64,000 nt of DNA from Tetragonia tetragonoides (GCA_038025085.1 CM076144.1:33819501-33883500); one strand, 5' to 3'. Counted from the first letter of the stretch, positions 46,837 through 58,984 are shown. The notes: generated by a model from the sequence alone, not told the origin. Numbers and translations are program-made.

Positions 46837-47547
46837 ATGGCACCCTACCCGCACACTCTAAACGGGCAATTCGTCCAGTCTGGGGATCCCTTCCCTAATT
46901 ATGGCTTTCTCGAGCCCTATGTTCTCCCTGTCTATGGAATTCAAGTTCCCGGATTCGAAGTCTTCCAAGACTGCTACACACTGGAAGAGACTCCCTTGTC
47001 TGTAAGAAGGAGGCTAAACTTTGATTGGGTAGAGGACACACCCATCAATGCTTTGGGTCTACTATTTGGACAAGAGCATCACCATCCAAAAGATGAGGAG
47101 TTCCACCATGTCAGTAATGCAATTCAAGATGCAAACTTTGACCCAACTACGTTGATCACTTCAAACGAGGGTCAACTCACAAAGCAGAAACGCACCATAA
47201 GTTGGACGGGATCCAATGGAAAGAAGATCAAGATCACGATCGCCGAAGAGTCCAAGCCTGATACCGACACCGACTCCGACCGGACTGAGTCTAATTCTGA
47301 AGACGAGTCTAATATGGTAGAGTCGGGTGGTCCAGACAAATCTATGTTTAATTCTATTTGCAAGTCTAATGATGTTAAAGCCAATAGTAATGACTCAGTT
47401 GATGTTCCAATTTCTCCTATCAATGAAATGAATACTGATTCTGCTTACTTCTTGGATTACTTAGTAGCTAATAACTCAAAAGATGAAAAAGAATTGCCCA
47501 AAGAAGTAATTAAAGCACTATTAGAGCATGAACAAAAGACTTCAATT
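46837..47547 (+). pseudogene. Tat linker region between protease and RT, element C
   Basis: It reads HTLNGQFVQSGDPFPNYGF, an acidic Ser/Asp-rich stretch, then EVIKALLEHEQKTS. Element D has the same order in 52860-53610. In C the sequence stops at ACTTCAAT (47546), equivalent to about 53600 in D, and the 3' LTR begins. The printed frame runs to 47586 only by reading into the LTR. Function unknown. Confidence 0.8.
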
Positions 47548-47599
47548 TGTAGACACAAAAAATTGTGTCTAGATAAGTCCCCATAAAAACCCGATGATG
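47548..47599 (+). repeat. First 52 bp of the 3' LTR of element C
   Basis: It matches 41204-41255 (TGTAGACAC ... AAATTGTGTCTAGATAAGTC ... CCCGATGATG) and stops where the LTR of element D begins. It forms a hairpin, TAGACACAA/TTGTGTCTA. Confidence 0.9.
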
Positions 47600-49171
47600 T
47601 GTAGACACCCTAATCGGTTCTCATTCCCTGGCACCGTAACGCCCGATGATGATGGTAATGGAATAACATGGACATAAGTAGAAAAGGACATTGCTCGGAA
47701 ATCTAGACCAAATTCCTTGAAACCTCAGTCTTTGGATAGCCCTTGTCATAAGGATTCCAACGCCTTTAACCTTGCCTCAATCAGGTTCCCGGATCAAGAG
47801 ATATCGCGTCTTGAAGATTTGGGTCAAAACCGCTCAATCCCGGCCCCCTGGGTTAGCCCAAGGGCAATTTCGTAAGTTACTGAGCACAAAAGTCAAAAAC
47901 CCTTGCCACGCGCGCGCCTCCGGGTCGAGTGGCTGACGCTATCAGGCGGCACACGCGTGACAGCGGGGGCCTGGGTCCAGCGGCAGGCCGCTGAGCCCCA
48001 GCTGCAGCCGCTGAGCTTCATCAGCACTGCCGCTGAGCTCCAGCGGCATCCGCTGGCTCCAGCTGCCTTCCTGCTGGCCGCTGGGCCTGTTTTTTGGTTG
48101 GGCTGAGTTTCGGCGCCGGGTTTGCAGCCCTAAGCCCCTAATTCCGTCCCCTAACTCTATAAATACTCCCTTTCACCCTCTTTGCAGAGATGTTGGTCAG
48201 TTTATATTTTTGAGAGCAGTTTGAGAGCACAAATACCCCAAATCATAGAGAATTCAGATTTTGAAGATTCAAGCAAGTCATTGCACCCAACCTAGCACCC
48301 AAGATTGAAGAGCAATTTCAATTCTACTAGTCCCGTTCGAATAGAACGTCCAGGTTATGCATCCTGAGGGTCTAAATCCTTATTTAAATCTCTTATTTAT
48401 TGTTTGTAATCATGTTTTATCTAGATTTTGATTATGGTTGAATAATTACGCATGCTTAGATCCTTTTAAATAATTGTGCATGATTAGTTTATTTAAAGTT
48501 CGCATCTTTTTATTAGTTTATGCAAGTTTGCATCTTTTTATTGTTCGTGCATGCATGTAGCAACCTCCTAGGTTTATTTTAGCATAAAGTTAATATTTTT
48601 GCATTGTTCTTCTATTAAAGTTACTATCAAATTTATTGATGTGCATGTGCAATGCTTGGCGCGTTCAGCAAATTGTGGTAGGTTGGAACGTTAAATTATT
48701 GCTCTTATCTCTTGTTTGTGTTTTATAATAGTATGCATGCAATTGGATATAAATTGTGCAAAGTGATAACGTAGGTAATTTGGTTGTCTTTAACCCGCCT
48801 AGTTAATTTAGGATCTTGGACGACCGGATTTGTGTGGAACCATATAGCATGGATAAATATTTGACATGGATAGGCTTAGTAGAGGCCGTTCATTCGGGCG
48901 ATTTAGATGAGATTCGTTTTGTTTATTTCGTACCTACACCCCCGAACTCAATATTTAGCCCTATGGGTATGAGTCAATTCCCAATAGGAATTGGGTGCAC
49001 TTTCTGATAGTTTCCAATTGTTTCCTAAAAATTGGTGGCGGCTTCATTGCTATCAAATTGTTATTCCCCGTTATAATTAAACTTAAATTGCATATGACGT
49101 ATTATTTAAGAACCGTTAAATTCCAAATTAATATGTCGATCTACAGAGCCAGAAAGGCGAGGGTTCTTACA
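47600..49171 (+). repeat. 5' LTR of element D
   Basis: It begins TGTAGACACCCTAATCGG and ends GAGGGTTCTTACA. The GC-rich block of CAGCGGC motifs is at about 47905-48115. The minus-strand fragment at 18873-20100 is the same subfamily. The ORFs 47903-48106, 48816-49007 and 48995-49210 are chance frames. Confidence 0.9.
48158..48163 (+). promoter_or_regulatory. TATA box of element D LTR
   Basis: TATAAA in CTCTATAAATACTCC, about 45 bp after the GC-rich block. Confidence 0.6.
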
Positions 49172-49172
49172 G

Positions 49173-49191
49173 TGGCGACTTCACTGGGGAC
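49173..49191 (+). other. Primer-binding site of element D
   Basis: TGGCGACTTCACTGGGGAC, identical to that of element C and at the same 1-bp distance from the LTR. Confidence 0.8.
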
Positions 49192-50194
49192 AGTTAACAA
49201 GAGGGTGTGATTCGAACACCTATCCATGTCAATAATTTATTTTAGCAATTTGGTTCAATTACCATATGTGTTTATATTCTTTGCTTTGCATCCATATCAT
49301 TCATATTGCATGCGTTATCATCGCAAGATGTTGAAAGACATCACCACACCATAAACAGGAATTACCCTTTGGAGCATTGTTTATGACTTAGGCCGGTGAC
49401 CCACTAGGTCCGAATTACCTTTGCACATAGTCGTGTTCCACCCCATGGCATTTACATGTCTCCATTCGAGATATGTAAAATGGTACGTTTAGTTTTACTA
49501 TGCATCTCATAGATGACGAAACGCATCCGGTCGTGGGTTACCTTATCCAACCATAGATTGTGTTAAGCTATTGCATTTAGTCCCATTGTCCATATCAAGG
49601 TGCTAATTGATTTACTTGCTATATTATGATTGATTGTTTCCTTGCTATGTGGTTAGTTTCCATAGAATATTAGGACTAGATCCCCCTTAGGATTTTCTTG
49701 AGTCCGGTTTAGGGAAGGATTCCCTTTTGTTTGCTTGTGCGTTTTGTCAGGTTTATAAATAGAGTTTAGGATCTTTTCTTTTTAGGAAATAGAATCCATG
49801 TGTGACTCCGATGACGCTAGTGACCATATTAAGGAGACGTTCTTTTCCATATGAACTAGATTGCGTGCAAATAATATATTCCCGCCAATGATCTTTCACA
49901 AAATAAAAAAAAAGAGTCTTACTTTATTTCCATATGCAAGTCAATAGTATATTTTCTTTTCTTAAATTAGGGAATTATATCCCATATGCAAGTCAAGAGT
50001 ATATATTTTTTTAATTCTATAGAGTCGAAAAGATCATTGACTAGAATATGCTATTCACATAAAATCGCATCTCTCCTAAAAATCACCATGTTGAGGATTT
50101 ATACTAGATTCTCTTCCCACATTTGTTTTTTAAATAAAATCTTTCTCTTGTGGAGTTTTCCATTTATTTCTTATTTTCTTAAACGGTCCTTTTT
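49192..50194 (+). other. Leader of element D
   Basis: Non-coding 5' leader. It has two units of a CCCATATGCAAGTCAA/GAGTATAT repeat (about 49931-50010), related to the minisatellite of C. Confidence 0.7.
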
Positions 50195-51514
50195 ATGTCC
50201 AGAATTGGTAGGAGTAAAGATCACGGTCCTAGGAAGTGGGAGAGAGACGAGTCCAACAAGAGATTGATCCGCAAGTTATCATTTGAACCTTCACTGCAAG
50301 CACATTTCGTGGGCCCCATTTGGCTCGAGTACCTTCGCACACCGCCATCATCACCTCAAGCCTCGCCGCCCAATTCGCCAAAGTCCATCATGTCTGGAGA
50401 CACTGAGAAAACTGCTGACCAAAAGATGGACGACCTTTTAGCCCAATTGGTCGCCATGAATGCTAGATTCACTGATATGGAAGCCCGTGTCGCTAAGTTG
50501 GATCTCCCCACTAGGGACAAAGATGAGCCCAAACCAAATGAGGATAAGACTGAGCTGTCCACTAAAAAGGTCCAAGAACTCCAAGCCAAGCTGAACAGGC
50601 TTGAGTCTGTCCTAGGCAAGAGTCATGTCTTTAATGACATTATTATCAATTCTGAAGGCTATGCTCCCCACATCAAGGGAAAATTTTCCACTAAGTTTTC
50701 CATGCCTGAAGTTCCCACATTCAAAGGGACCGATGATCCACAAAATCACATTAGGGCCTTTACCACTGCATTGGGCCTTAGAGGCATTGAGCAAGAGTTA
50801 TATGTTCATCTCCTTCCCCAAACTTTGGACCCTGCTGTTAGGGCCTGGTTCTTCAAACTACCCACTCAAAAGCTACAGAAGTGGGAAGAATTATCCACTT
50901 TGTTCCTGGAGAGATATGCTGACAATGTCTTGCCTCCCATGACTTTGAGAGAATTGGACATCACCACGCAAGGTGACAAAGAAGGATTCATCAACTTCGT
51001 AAGAAGATGGAGGACCAAGGTTGCTGAAATGATTGATCGCCCATCTAAAAGGGATCAATATAGAATGCTAGTCCAAAACTTGGCATCTGAATACCGCGAG
51101 AACTTGAAGTTTCAACCCATAACCACTTATGCCCAATTAACTGAAGTAGGCATGGCCATTGAAGATGACCAAATCCAAAGAGGGAAGAACAAGGTCACTT
51201 ACAATAACAACACAAGTGGTTATAAGGATAAGAAATACACCAACACCAATCATGCCACCACAAGTAGAGGAAATGAGGTGAACGCCCATGCTGACAAGCG
51301 TCCAAGAAGGTTTACTCCCCTTGCGATGCCTTATGTCAAAGCTCTAGACAAATTAGTCAAAGGAGACTACTTGCACCCGATTGGGCCTACCCCTGATCCT
51401 CCTGTAGAGAAAAGATCGCCATACTGGAATGAGTCTCCATTCTGCATATACCATAGAGGTCGTGGCACGACACCGAAAAATGCTACACTCTCAAGGAGAA
51501 AATCCAAGATCTAA
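50195..51514 (+). pseudogene. Tat gag, element D
   Basis: One long frame of 439 codons from MSRIGRSKDHG. A low-complexity Pro/Ser part comes first, then a Lys/Glu coiled-coil-like segment (residues about 75-145). The gag domain follows from KFSMPEVPTFKGTDDPQNHI through FVRRWRTKVAEMIDRP. The Cys/His knuckle CIYHRGRG is broken by a one-base loss near 51465, so HDTEKC is read in another frame and the protein ends early. Apart from that shift it is intact, in contrast to pol. Confidence 0.88.
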
Positions 51515-51534
51515 TCGACAATGGCACCATACCA

Positions 51535-52614
51535 TTGCCTAAAGACGCACCGCCGCCCAGTAACAAAAATAATCCCCTCGGGAACACTTTTGCCATTGAC
51601 GTAGAGGAAGGGTTTGATCCATCCTATCTAATCACTCCTATTGGGAAAGTCATACCATCATACCCAAGTCTAAGGCCCACGCTAGACATTTGTGGCCTTT
51701 GGGATAGTGATGAAGAGGACAATGGACATTATACTAATCCTGAAGATGTGCTAACTCCCCAAGTCCATGACATAGCAAATGGCAAAGCTGGGTATTATAT
51801 CTCCGATGATGAGAATGACGAAGACGACAAATCTCTTAACTACCTCACAAGATCAGGACGCCAGTTCAGGCCCGAAAACATCTACATGGATCCATCTCAA
51901 ATCCAACCCGTAGAGCCTGTAACAATCCCCAATAGGGATCCAACCCAAAGAGAGACGCCTAAGGAAGATGATGGAACCAACATCCTTAGACAGGTGCAAA
52001 GGACAAAGGCTGACATATCCATTTGGCATGTGTTGACCACTTCTATCACTCATAGAAGGGTCGTACTAGAAGCCTTGAACGCAACCACCATTTCTGCAGA
52101 TGCTACTCCCGAGGATGTGGATAACCTCCTGGTCCAAGGAAAGTCATCCACACCCGACATTTTTTCTGACAAGGATCTTCCACCCGAAGGCATCCACCAC
52201 AACAAAGCTCTCTATCTGACTGTAATTTGTCAACAAAGACAAGTCCATATGACTTTGGTTGACAATGACTCTGCTGTAAATGTATGCCCCTTGAGGACTG
52301 CTGAACACCTCAAAATAGATTGCAACAATCTCGCGCACTCCGCGCAAGGGCTAAGAGCTTACGACATTTCCAAAAGAAACGTCTTAGGCACTTTTTCCAT
52401 GAACATTAACATTGGGCCCATTGAGAAAATGATCCAATTTCACGTCATCGATATCCCGGCCACCTTCAATCTACTATTGGGAAGGCCTTGGCTGCATGGG
52501 CTTAATGTTGTAGCCTCGACCCTTCACACAAAAGTAAAGCTATGTCTAGCAGGATCCACACTGGAAGTCTGTGCTGATACCATGGTAGCCCAGATAGAAA
52601 AACTCCAGTCCTAA
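51535..52614 (+). pseudogene. Tat protease region, element D
   Basis: An acidic spacer (ICGLWDSDEEDNGHY, SDDENDEDDKSL, LTRSGRQFRP, VQRTKADISIWHVL) precedes the protease. The active-site region reads TLVDNDSAVNVCPLRTAEHL; element C has DNGS, so here Gly of the D-x-G-S-type motif is Asp. The second half has FNLLLGRPWLHGLNVVAS. The frame ends at 52614 by a shift; the continuation is in other frames. Confidence 0.85.
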
Positions 52615-52697
52615 AGATAGAGCATAATGAGCAAGATGAAGAATTATGGGGTTTCGAGAAGATAGCTTTCATAGAAACGATAGAGCCCACGCTCAAT

Positions 52698-53610
52698 GTG
52701 AAAGCCCTACTTAGAAAGCAAGGTCATTTTACATGCACCATTTTGGGTCCTCAACCCAAAGTAGCCCAATCCTGCTGGAACACCAAGATAAAAAATGATC
52801 TATTTGGGATAGGGAATAAGCCCACGAGGCAAGAGATCCGGGCCTACATATCTAAGGAGTTGGCTAGAAAGAGAGCTCGCACGGCCAACAAGCCCATCCC
52901 ACATAATATGGATCCTTATCATCCAACTCTCAATGGGCAATTTCTCCAAGAGGGCGACCCATATCCCTATTACGGATTCCCATAACCATATGCGATCAAC
53001 GGAGTTCTAGTTCCGGGCCTTGAGGCATTTCAAGACTGTTTCACTATGAGTGAGGATGCACCAATACCTCTCAAAGAGGACCAATCCACTAAAGATTGGG
53101 CTAATGACATGGCATCCAATGACCTTGGGCTACTATTTGGTGAAGAATGTCGCCAATACGACGAGGGAACAAACAAACTTCCCCTTACTGTGCTTTTTAA
53201 TGAAGGCTTCGACCCGTCCAAGCTGATCGCCTCAGTCGGGCCCGGCCGCACCACTTGGAAGCACGAGACAAAATGGACTCCAGTCAAGGGAGCCAAGTAC
53301 AAGTTCACGATTCGCAATGGTCCTTCAGAAAGGCCCAATTGTGATTCTGAGTCTGATTCCGAGTCCGAGTCTGATTCTGAGTCTGTTATCCTAGAAGTGT
53401 AGGGTAGTCCACCCCAGTCTATCCCTTTTGCTACTAAGGTCGCTAGTGATGAGCTTATTGATGTATTGTCTGCTTCTATTAATGTTATGAGTGTCAATTT
53501 TGCTTACTCGGATTGCCTTGTTGCTAACAATTCCGAAGACATAACGGAATGGCCAAAAGAAGTCATTAAAGCATTAATTGAACATGAACAAAGACTTCAA
53601 TAGTCGAAGA
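52698..53610 (+). pseudogene. Tat linker region between protease and RT, element D
   Basis: Frame 52698-52985 has LFGIGNKPTRQEI (a GLGYxPT-like motif) and HPTLNGQFLQEGDPYPYYGF. Frame 53046-53402 is Ser/Asp/Glu-rich. EVIKALIEHEQRL closes it near 53600. Colinear with C 46690-47547. Confidence 0.8.
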
Positions 53611-53619
53611 AACAGAGAC

Positions 53620-54725
53620 AATAAATATTGCAACTAATGACGAGCCTCGCCATGTGAAAATAGGCTTGTCTCTAACTTCGAATGAACGCGAATAATTCGT
53701 AACACTCTTAAAGAATTATACGGATGTTTTCGCCTAGTCCTACAAGGACATGCCCGGTATAGACCGCAACATTGCCCAACATACCATCCCACTAAAGCCC
53801 AACTGCAAACTAGTCAAACAAAAGTTAAGGAGAATGAAACCAGAATGGCCTCTGAAGATCAAAGAAGAGATCCAAAAATAACTCGATGCAGGCTTCATAA
53901 GAGTGGCAAACTACCCCGATTGGGTAGCCAACATCGTCCCAGTCCCAAAAAAGGACGGACGAGTGCGAATGTGTGTGGATTTTAGGGACCTAAACAAAGC
54001 AAGCCCGAAAGAAGACTTTCCGTTACCCGACATAGATATTCTAGTAGACAACACAGCAGGACATGCCCTCCTATCATTCATGGACGGGTACGCAGGGTAA
54101 CCAAGTCCTGCTGGCCAAAGAAGATGAAAAGAAAACCACTTTCATCACACAATGTGGCACTTTTTTCTATACCGTAATGCCGTTAGGACTTAAGAACGCA
54201 GGGGGTACATATCAAAGAACCGCGACAACCCTGCTCCACGATATGATGCATAAAGAGGCCGAAGTTTACGTAGATGACATGATCATAAAGTCAAAAGAAA
54301 GAGAAGGGCATGTACCCTCACTTCAAAAGTTCTTCGATAGGCTTAGGAAGTACAACATGAGGCTCAATCCCAAAAAGTGCGCATTCGGAGTTACATCCGG
54401 TAAACTTTTAGGATTCGCAATAAGCACCAGAGGAATAGAGATTGATCCATCTAAGATCAAGGCCATAATAGATATGCCCCCACCGAAAACGGAAAAACAA
54501 ATCAAGGGTTTCCTGGGGAGAATCCAATACATTAGCAGGTTCATTTCCAAGCTAACTATCACCTGCGAGCCTATATTTAAAAAGCTCAAAAATGAGGTAA
54601 AAACGGAATGGGACGAGCAATGCCAAAAAGCCTTTGACAAAATTAAGGCCTACCTGTCCGAACCACCCGTACTAGTGCCGCCCACTCTAGGCATGCCTTT
54701 AATTCTCTACCTTACTGTCACATGA
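53620..54725 (+). pseudogene. Reverse transcriptase, element D
   Basis: Degraded frames from 53620 give the RT lead-in (HTIPLKPNCKLVKQKLRRMK). Frame 53903-54100 has VANIVPVPKKDGRVRMCVDF and RDLNKASPKEDFPLPDID. After a shift near 54090, frame 54063-54725 has FFYTVMPLGLKNAGGTYQR and the catalytic VYVDDMIIKS intact. KLLGFAISTRGIEIDPSKI and the thumb/connection follow. Stops in the first part, for example TAA near 53879. Confidence 0.88.
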
Positions 54726-54960
54726 ACGTCAATGGGGGCCATGTTAGCCCAAGAAATAAACAAGGAAGAAAAGGCCATCTACTATGTCAGCAAGAAGTTT
54801 CTAGAATATGAAACCCGCTATTCCTCTTAGAAAAAACATGCCTAGCCTTGGTCGCGACGACCAAGAAACTACGACATTACATGCTCCAACATACGATCCA
54901 CATAAGATTGAGAGAAAATCCTTTAAAGTATATATTCGAAAAGCCCATACTAAATGGTAG
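54726..54960 (+). pseudogene. Degenerate first RNase H, element D
   Basis: After a TGA at 54723 the sequence reads TSMGAMLAQEINKEEKAIYY and VSKKFLEYETRYSS, then stops. This is the Ty3-type RNase H that has decayed in the Tat lineage, where a second one took over. Confidence 0.7.
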
Positions 54961-55129
54961 AATAGCCAGATGAACCGTCCTCCTATCAGAGTTCGACCTC
55001 AAATTTGAACACCAAAAAGCCATCAAAGGACACCCTATCTCAGAGTACCTAACTGACCAAGCTATAGACGAGCCCGATCGCAAAGAAGAATACCACTTCC
55101 CAGACGAAGGGGTTATAACCTTAAATACC

Positions 55130-55560
55130 GAGACCTGGCAACTTTATTTTGATGGAGCATCTAACCAAAAAGGCCTTGGAGTAGGAGTACTAATAGTGTC
55201 TCCTGACGGTGCACATACACCAATTTCGGTCAAATTAGACCACGAAGTCACCAACAATGGCGCAGAGTATGAAGCTTGCATAATAGGATTGCAATCCGCC
55301 ATAAGCCTTGGCATTAAAACGCTTCGAGTCTATGGTGACTCGTCGCTTATAATCAACCAAATTTCCAAAGTATGAAAAGTCAAAAGTAAATCCTTGGCAC
55401 TCTACCAAGAATACTTAGACAAAATCATAGTGTATTTCAACCAAATACATTTTACATACCTTCCACGAGAAGATAATCAATTTGCAGATGCCTTGGCCAA
55501 ATTAGCAAGCATGATCAATATACCTAATACCATTCGAATGATGCCCATTTGTGTACAATG
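55130..55560 (+). pseudogene. Second, archaeal-type RNase H, element D
   Basis: LYFDGASNQKGLGVGVL, NNGAEYEACIIGLQSA, RVYGDSSLIINQIS and DNQFADALAKLAS give all four acidic positions (D, E, D, D). The additional RNase H of this kind is specific to the Tat group of plant Ty3 elements. A TGA at about 55374 interrupts it. Confidence 0.88.
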
Positions 55561-55768
55561 AAGGTCCGAACCTTCATATTGTGACGCCCTGGAAGTATTC
55601 CACGATGAAGAAGATGAATGGTATACTGATATAAAGAACCTACTCGTCCATCAGGTTTACCCTCCCGATTCTAGCCCTAGAGCCCAAAAAGCGCTTAGAA
55701 GACTTGCAGCCCAATTCATAGAGGTACAAGGTCAAATATACATGAAAACCCCAAACTAGATTAATCTC

Positions 55769-56863
55769 TTGTGCCTAAGCACCGAAATGGCTCATAAGGT
55801 CTTAAGAGACGTACATGCAGGAGTCTGTGGACCGCACATGAACGGTATGATGTTATCCAGGAAGATAATCAGGCTTGGTTATTGTTGGACCGCAATGGAG
55901 AAAGACTGTTGTGAATTTGTCAAAAGATGCACAGAGTATCAGACACACGCGAATCTTTAACACATGCCACCAAGCCCGTTATATACTTTCACCTCACCTT
56001 GGCCTTTCTCCGCTTGGGGAATATATATCATTGGCAAGATAACCCCAACAGGCAAAGGGGGCCATCAATACATTCTAGTTGTAATTGACTACTTCACTAA
56101 ACGGGTGGAGGCGCAATCATACGCAAAGCTCAAAGCAAAACATGTGGTCAAATTCATCAAGAATAATATAATAGCTAGATACGGGGTTCCCCAAGAAATC
56201 ATTAGCGATAATGGGTCACACTTCATGGAAGAAGTAATCGAGCTTCTAGCCCGGTTCAAGATCCAGCATCGGAAATCGTCTCCTTACAGATCGCAAACAA
56301 ACGGTGCAGTAGAAGCGGCTAACAAGAATATCAAGAAGATCATCGAAAGAATGTCCGAAAATTATTATGATTGGCCCGACAAGTTGCCATTCGCACTTTG
56401 GGGTTATAGGACATCTATTCGCGCATCGAAGGGCGCAACACCTTACTCTTTAGTCTATGGAATGGAAGTCGTATTACCAATCGAGTTAGAGGTCCCATCT
56501 CTACGGATAGTCTTGGAAAGTCAAATTCCAGAAGTGGATTGGGTCCGAGCCCACTATGACCAATTAGTCTTACTAGATGAAAAAAGGTTGCAAGCTTTTC
56601 AAAATGTGAGAATCTACCAAAAGAGGCTAACAAAGCATTTCAACCAAAGGCTCAAAATGAGAGACCTCAAAGCTGGAGATCTAGTGCTTAAAGAAGTGAG
56701 AGCCAATGTCACTGACCCAAGAGGCAAGTTTAGGCCCAATTGGTCCGGTCCTTTTCTCATTACAAAGATCCTAACCGGAGGAGCTGCAAGATTGGCGGAC
56801 TTAGACGGGATTGAGCTTAGTCAATGGATAAACATGGATCAACTAAAGAGGTTCTATGCTTAG
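55769..56863 (+). pseudogene. Integrase, element D
   Basis: Frame 55769-55960 has the zinc-binding part: HAGVCGPHMNG and VKRCTEYQTHANL, where the family has CxxCQ, so the last Cys is Tyr. Frame 55964-56863 is the catalytic core. WGIYIIGKI has Tyr at the position of the first catalytic Asp. IISDNGSHF (second Asp) and QTNGAVEAANKNI (Glu) are intact, and the C-terminal part WSGPFLITKILTGGAARL is complete. Stop at 56861. It is inactive because of the lost Asp and Cys. Confidence 0.9.
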
Positions 56864-57295
56864 GCAAAAGACACCCAATATAGCACTTTCGAGAGGCCCA
56901 GATAAGGCTAAGTAACCCCAAAAAAAATAAAATAAAAAAACCGGGATTCAATGTTAAAAAAACGCACGGATAAGAACTACGAGCGGCCTGATTCCCCTAA
57001 AAGGATACGTAGGACAACCCAATTGCAATTGGGCCCGGTCCCTTCATTATTTTCGCGTTCAAAAGTTGTAAAAAAAAAAGGTTATAAATAAATCAAGTTG
57101 CAATATTAAAATAAAATTGAGCATGTCTCCATAAATAATCATAAAGTCCATTACAAAGACTTGGCAATTCTAAAATAATAAGGCAAAATTTAAATCTCTG
57201 TCTAAAAAGGGGCACATCACCCTTATTGAATTTAAAGCAATACAAAAGAAAATCCTAAGCTAGACATGCTCCAAAAGAGTATTTTCTTTAATAGA
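56864..57295. other. Spacer between integrase and antisense gene
   Basis: AT-rich, non-coding, with A runs (56923-56940, 57070-57079). It would hold the 3' ends of two converging transcripts. Nothing else seen. Confidence 0.6.
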
Positions 57296-58846
57296 CTACT
57301 CCGTGGCTTCGGTAGTAGGGCCCACGTCCTCCATAGGCTCATCCACTTTTGGATCCTCTGCTTCGTGCTCCTTGGGAGCCCATCTCTCTCGGACTATGGG
57401 CTCTTCTTCTTCAACTTCCATTAGAGGTGTGCTTGAAGACGCCTCATGATCATTGGCCCGGATTTGGGGCTCCACTTGCGGCTTGGTAGTGATCTTTTCC
57501 AAAGCTTTCTTGGCCTTTGGGTTGAGGATGCCTTTCACATGCTTCACTCCTTTTTTCTTACCCTTCCCCTTCGGGTCATTTGGGTTTGAGTCTTAAGCTA
57601 GCTTTGATCGATGGGGCTTAATATCGTCTTGTTCATATTTCATGCATGCACGACGACCCTCCGCGGTCTTGCAGTCCATCCAAGCCTCGTAAACCAAAGA
57701 TATGGCCGTAGGTGCCTAAGATGAGGAATAGTCCACTTGGGACGACGACCCCATGCACACTCCCATGACCTCACCATGCTAATTGTCAAGACCTGCGTAG
57801 TGGGAGGAGCTCTATCCTTTTGTTGGATAATTTGGCGTTTCCCATATTGCCGCATAATACGGCTAGGAAATATGTAAGTCGATTTATGAAGGCCAAGGAC
57901 TTGATAATATCCCGTTTCCTTGCTACATCCGATTGCGGATTTTAGACCCCACCACTTGACGGTCCATCGTAGCAATGGGCATGCTTTAAGATACCCACGC
58001 CACTCATCAATAGTGGGCTCATAGTATAACCTCCGGCGTGCGGGAAACTGTTTTGGTTGATATTTGAGCGCATTAGCGGGCCTTTCAATAAAGCACATAT
58101 GCTCAAGAAGCCATATCTACAAAAAAGACAAAACATATAAAGTTAAATATCCATCAAAGATTCAAACTTTATTAACCAAATAATTCAAAGCAAATTATTC
58201 AAGCACTTACTTGGAGAAGAAGAGGGCTTCCTGTCCATCCACCAAGCGATGGTTCTTGTTTCTTGAGGTCCAAGCAAACTAAGGTTTCACCAAGAACAAG
58301 AGACATAGGGGAAAAATCGTTTTGGATTTGTTCAACAATTCTAAGCATACTAGTTTTACCATAATTACCTCCACCAACAAAGAGGTTCCTATTCAAGAGA
58401 CATAAAATAAAGGCGCGTTTATAATAGGTCTCACTCATCACATCACGGTTATCCCTTACCTTGGGGAAGAAGATGTCAATTACACCGTTGAGGTCTAACT
58501 CACCGCTCCTAGCAACAGAGGAGGCTTGTGTCGGTGATAGGCCGAAATACCTTTTATAGTAGCCTTCAAGGTTTGCCCTAAGCCATGGAGTAGCGGGAGC
58601 TTGATCATGAGGAAATCCAAGGATGACGGCAAATTCTTCGGGGAGAGGGCATAACTCATTATACCCAAATCGGAAGACATGAAGTTTGTCGTCCCAAAAT
58701 TCGATGGCGGCCTCAAAGAGATTCCATACAATTTGAACTTGCTTAAGGTGGAAGAGAGCATTCAAGTGGAAAGGCACAAGTCTCATCCTCTCTTCGGGGG
58801 TCATGGATTGTAACCACTTGTCGAATTTAACATCAAAGCTTGTCAT
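57296..58846 (-). pseudogene. Antisense gene of Tat element D (DUF7745-like), two or more exons
   Basis: Exon 1 is 58846-58211 (212 codons from MTSFDVKFDKWLQS). It resembles the plant DUF7745-type proteins encoded antisense in Tat elements: LHVFRFGYNELCPLPEEF, LGFPHDQAPATPWL. A 94-bp intron follows (58210-58117; donor CAA|GTAAGT, acceptor TTTTTTGTAG), phase 0. Exon 2 from 58116 reads IWLLEHMCFIERPANALK and RRLYYEPTIDEWRGYLKACP. A frameshift near 57740 and a TAG near 57717 break it before YEAWMDCKTAEGRR, and there is a TAA near 57590. Frame 57547-57296 is an acidic tail (EVEEEEPIVRERW). Function unknown; a role in regulating the sense transcript has been proposed for such genes. Confidence 0.8.
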
Positions 58847-58945
58847 GGCTAAAATCTAAATTAATTAGGGGTTTTTTCTCTCTAAAAGCTCTCTATTGCT
58901 AATAAATTATGAAGGTGATGTCTCAAAACCGGACTAACACAAGGC

Positions 58946-58952
58946 TTATATA
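58946..58952 (-). promoter_or_regulatory. TATA box of the antisense gene
   Basis: TATATAA on the minus strand, about 100 bp upstream of the ATG at 58846 and just downstream of a GC-rich block. Confidence 0.55.
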
Positions 58953-58984
58953 GGGCACGCACGGAAAAGACGAAAAATAAGGCG

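Larger units (their letters stand above)
41204..47599 (+). mobile_element. Tat-type Ty3 element C, lacking RT to integrase
   Basis: 5' LTR 41204-42720, primer-binding site 42722-42740, long leader with minisatellite, gag, protease and linker region, then directly the first 52 bp of the 3' LTR (47548-47599), where element D is inserted. No RT, RNase H, integrase, antisense gene or polypurine tract. It was likely mobilised, if at all, by relatives such as D. Confidence 0.88.

Noticed and set aside
57296..58846. Antisense gene as an independent host gene
   Set aside because: Its place after the integrase and its domain type match the known antisense genes of Tat elements.
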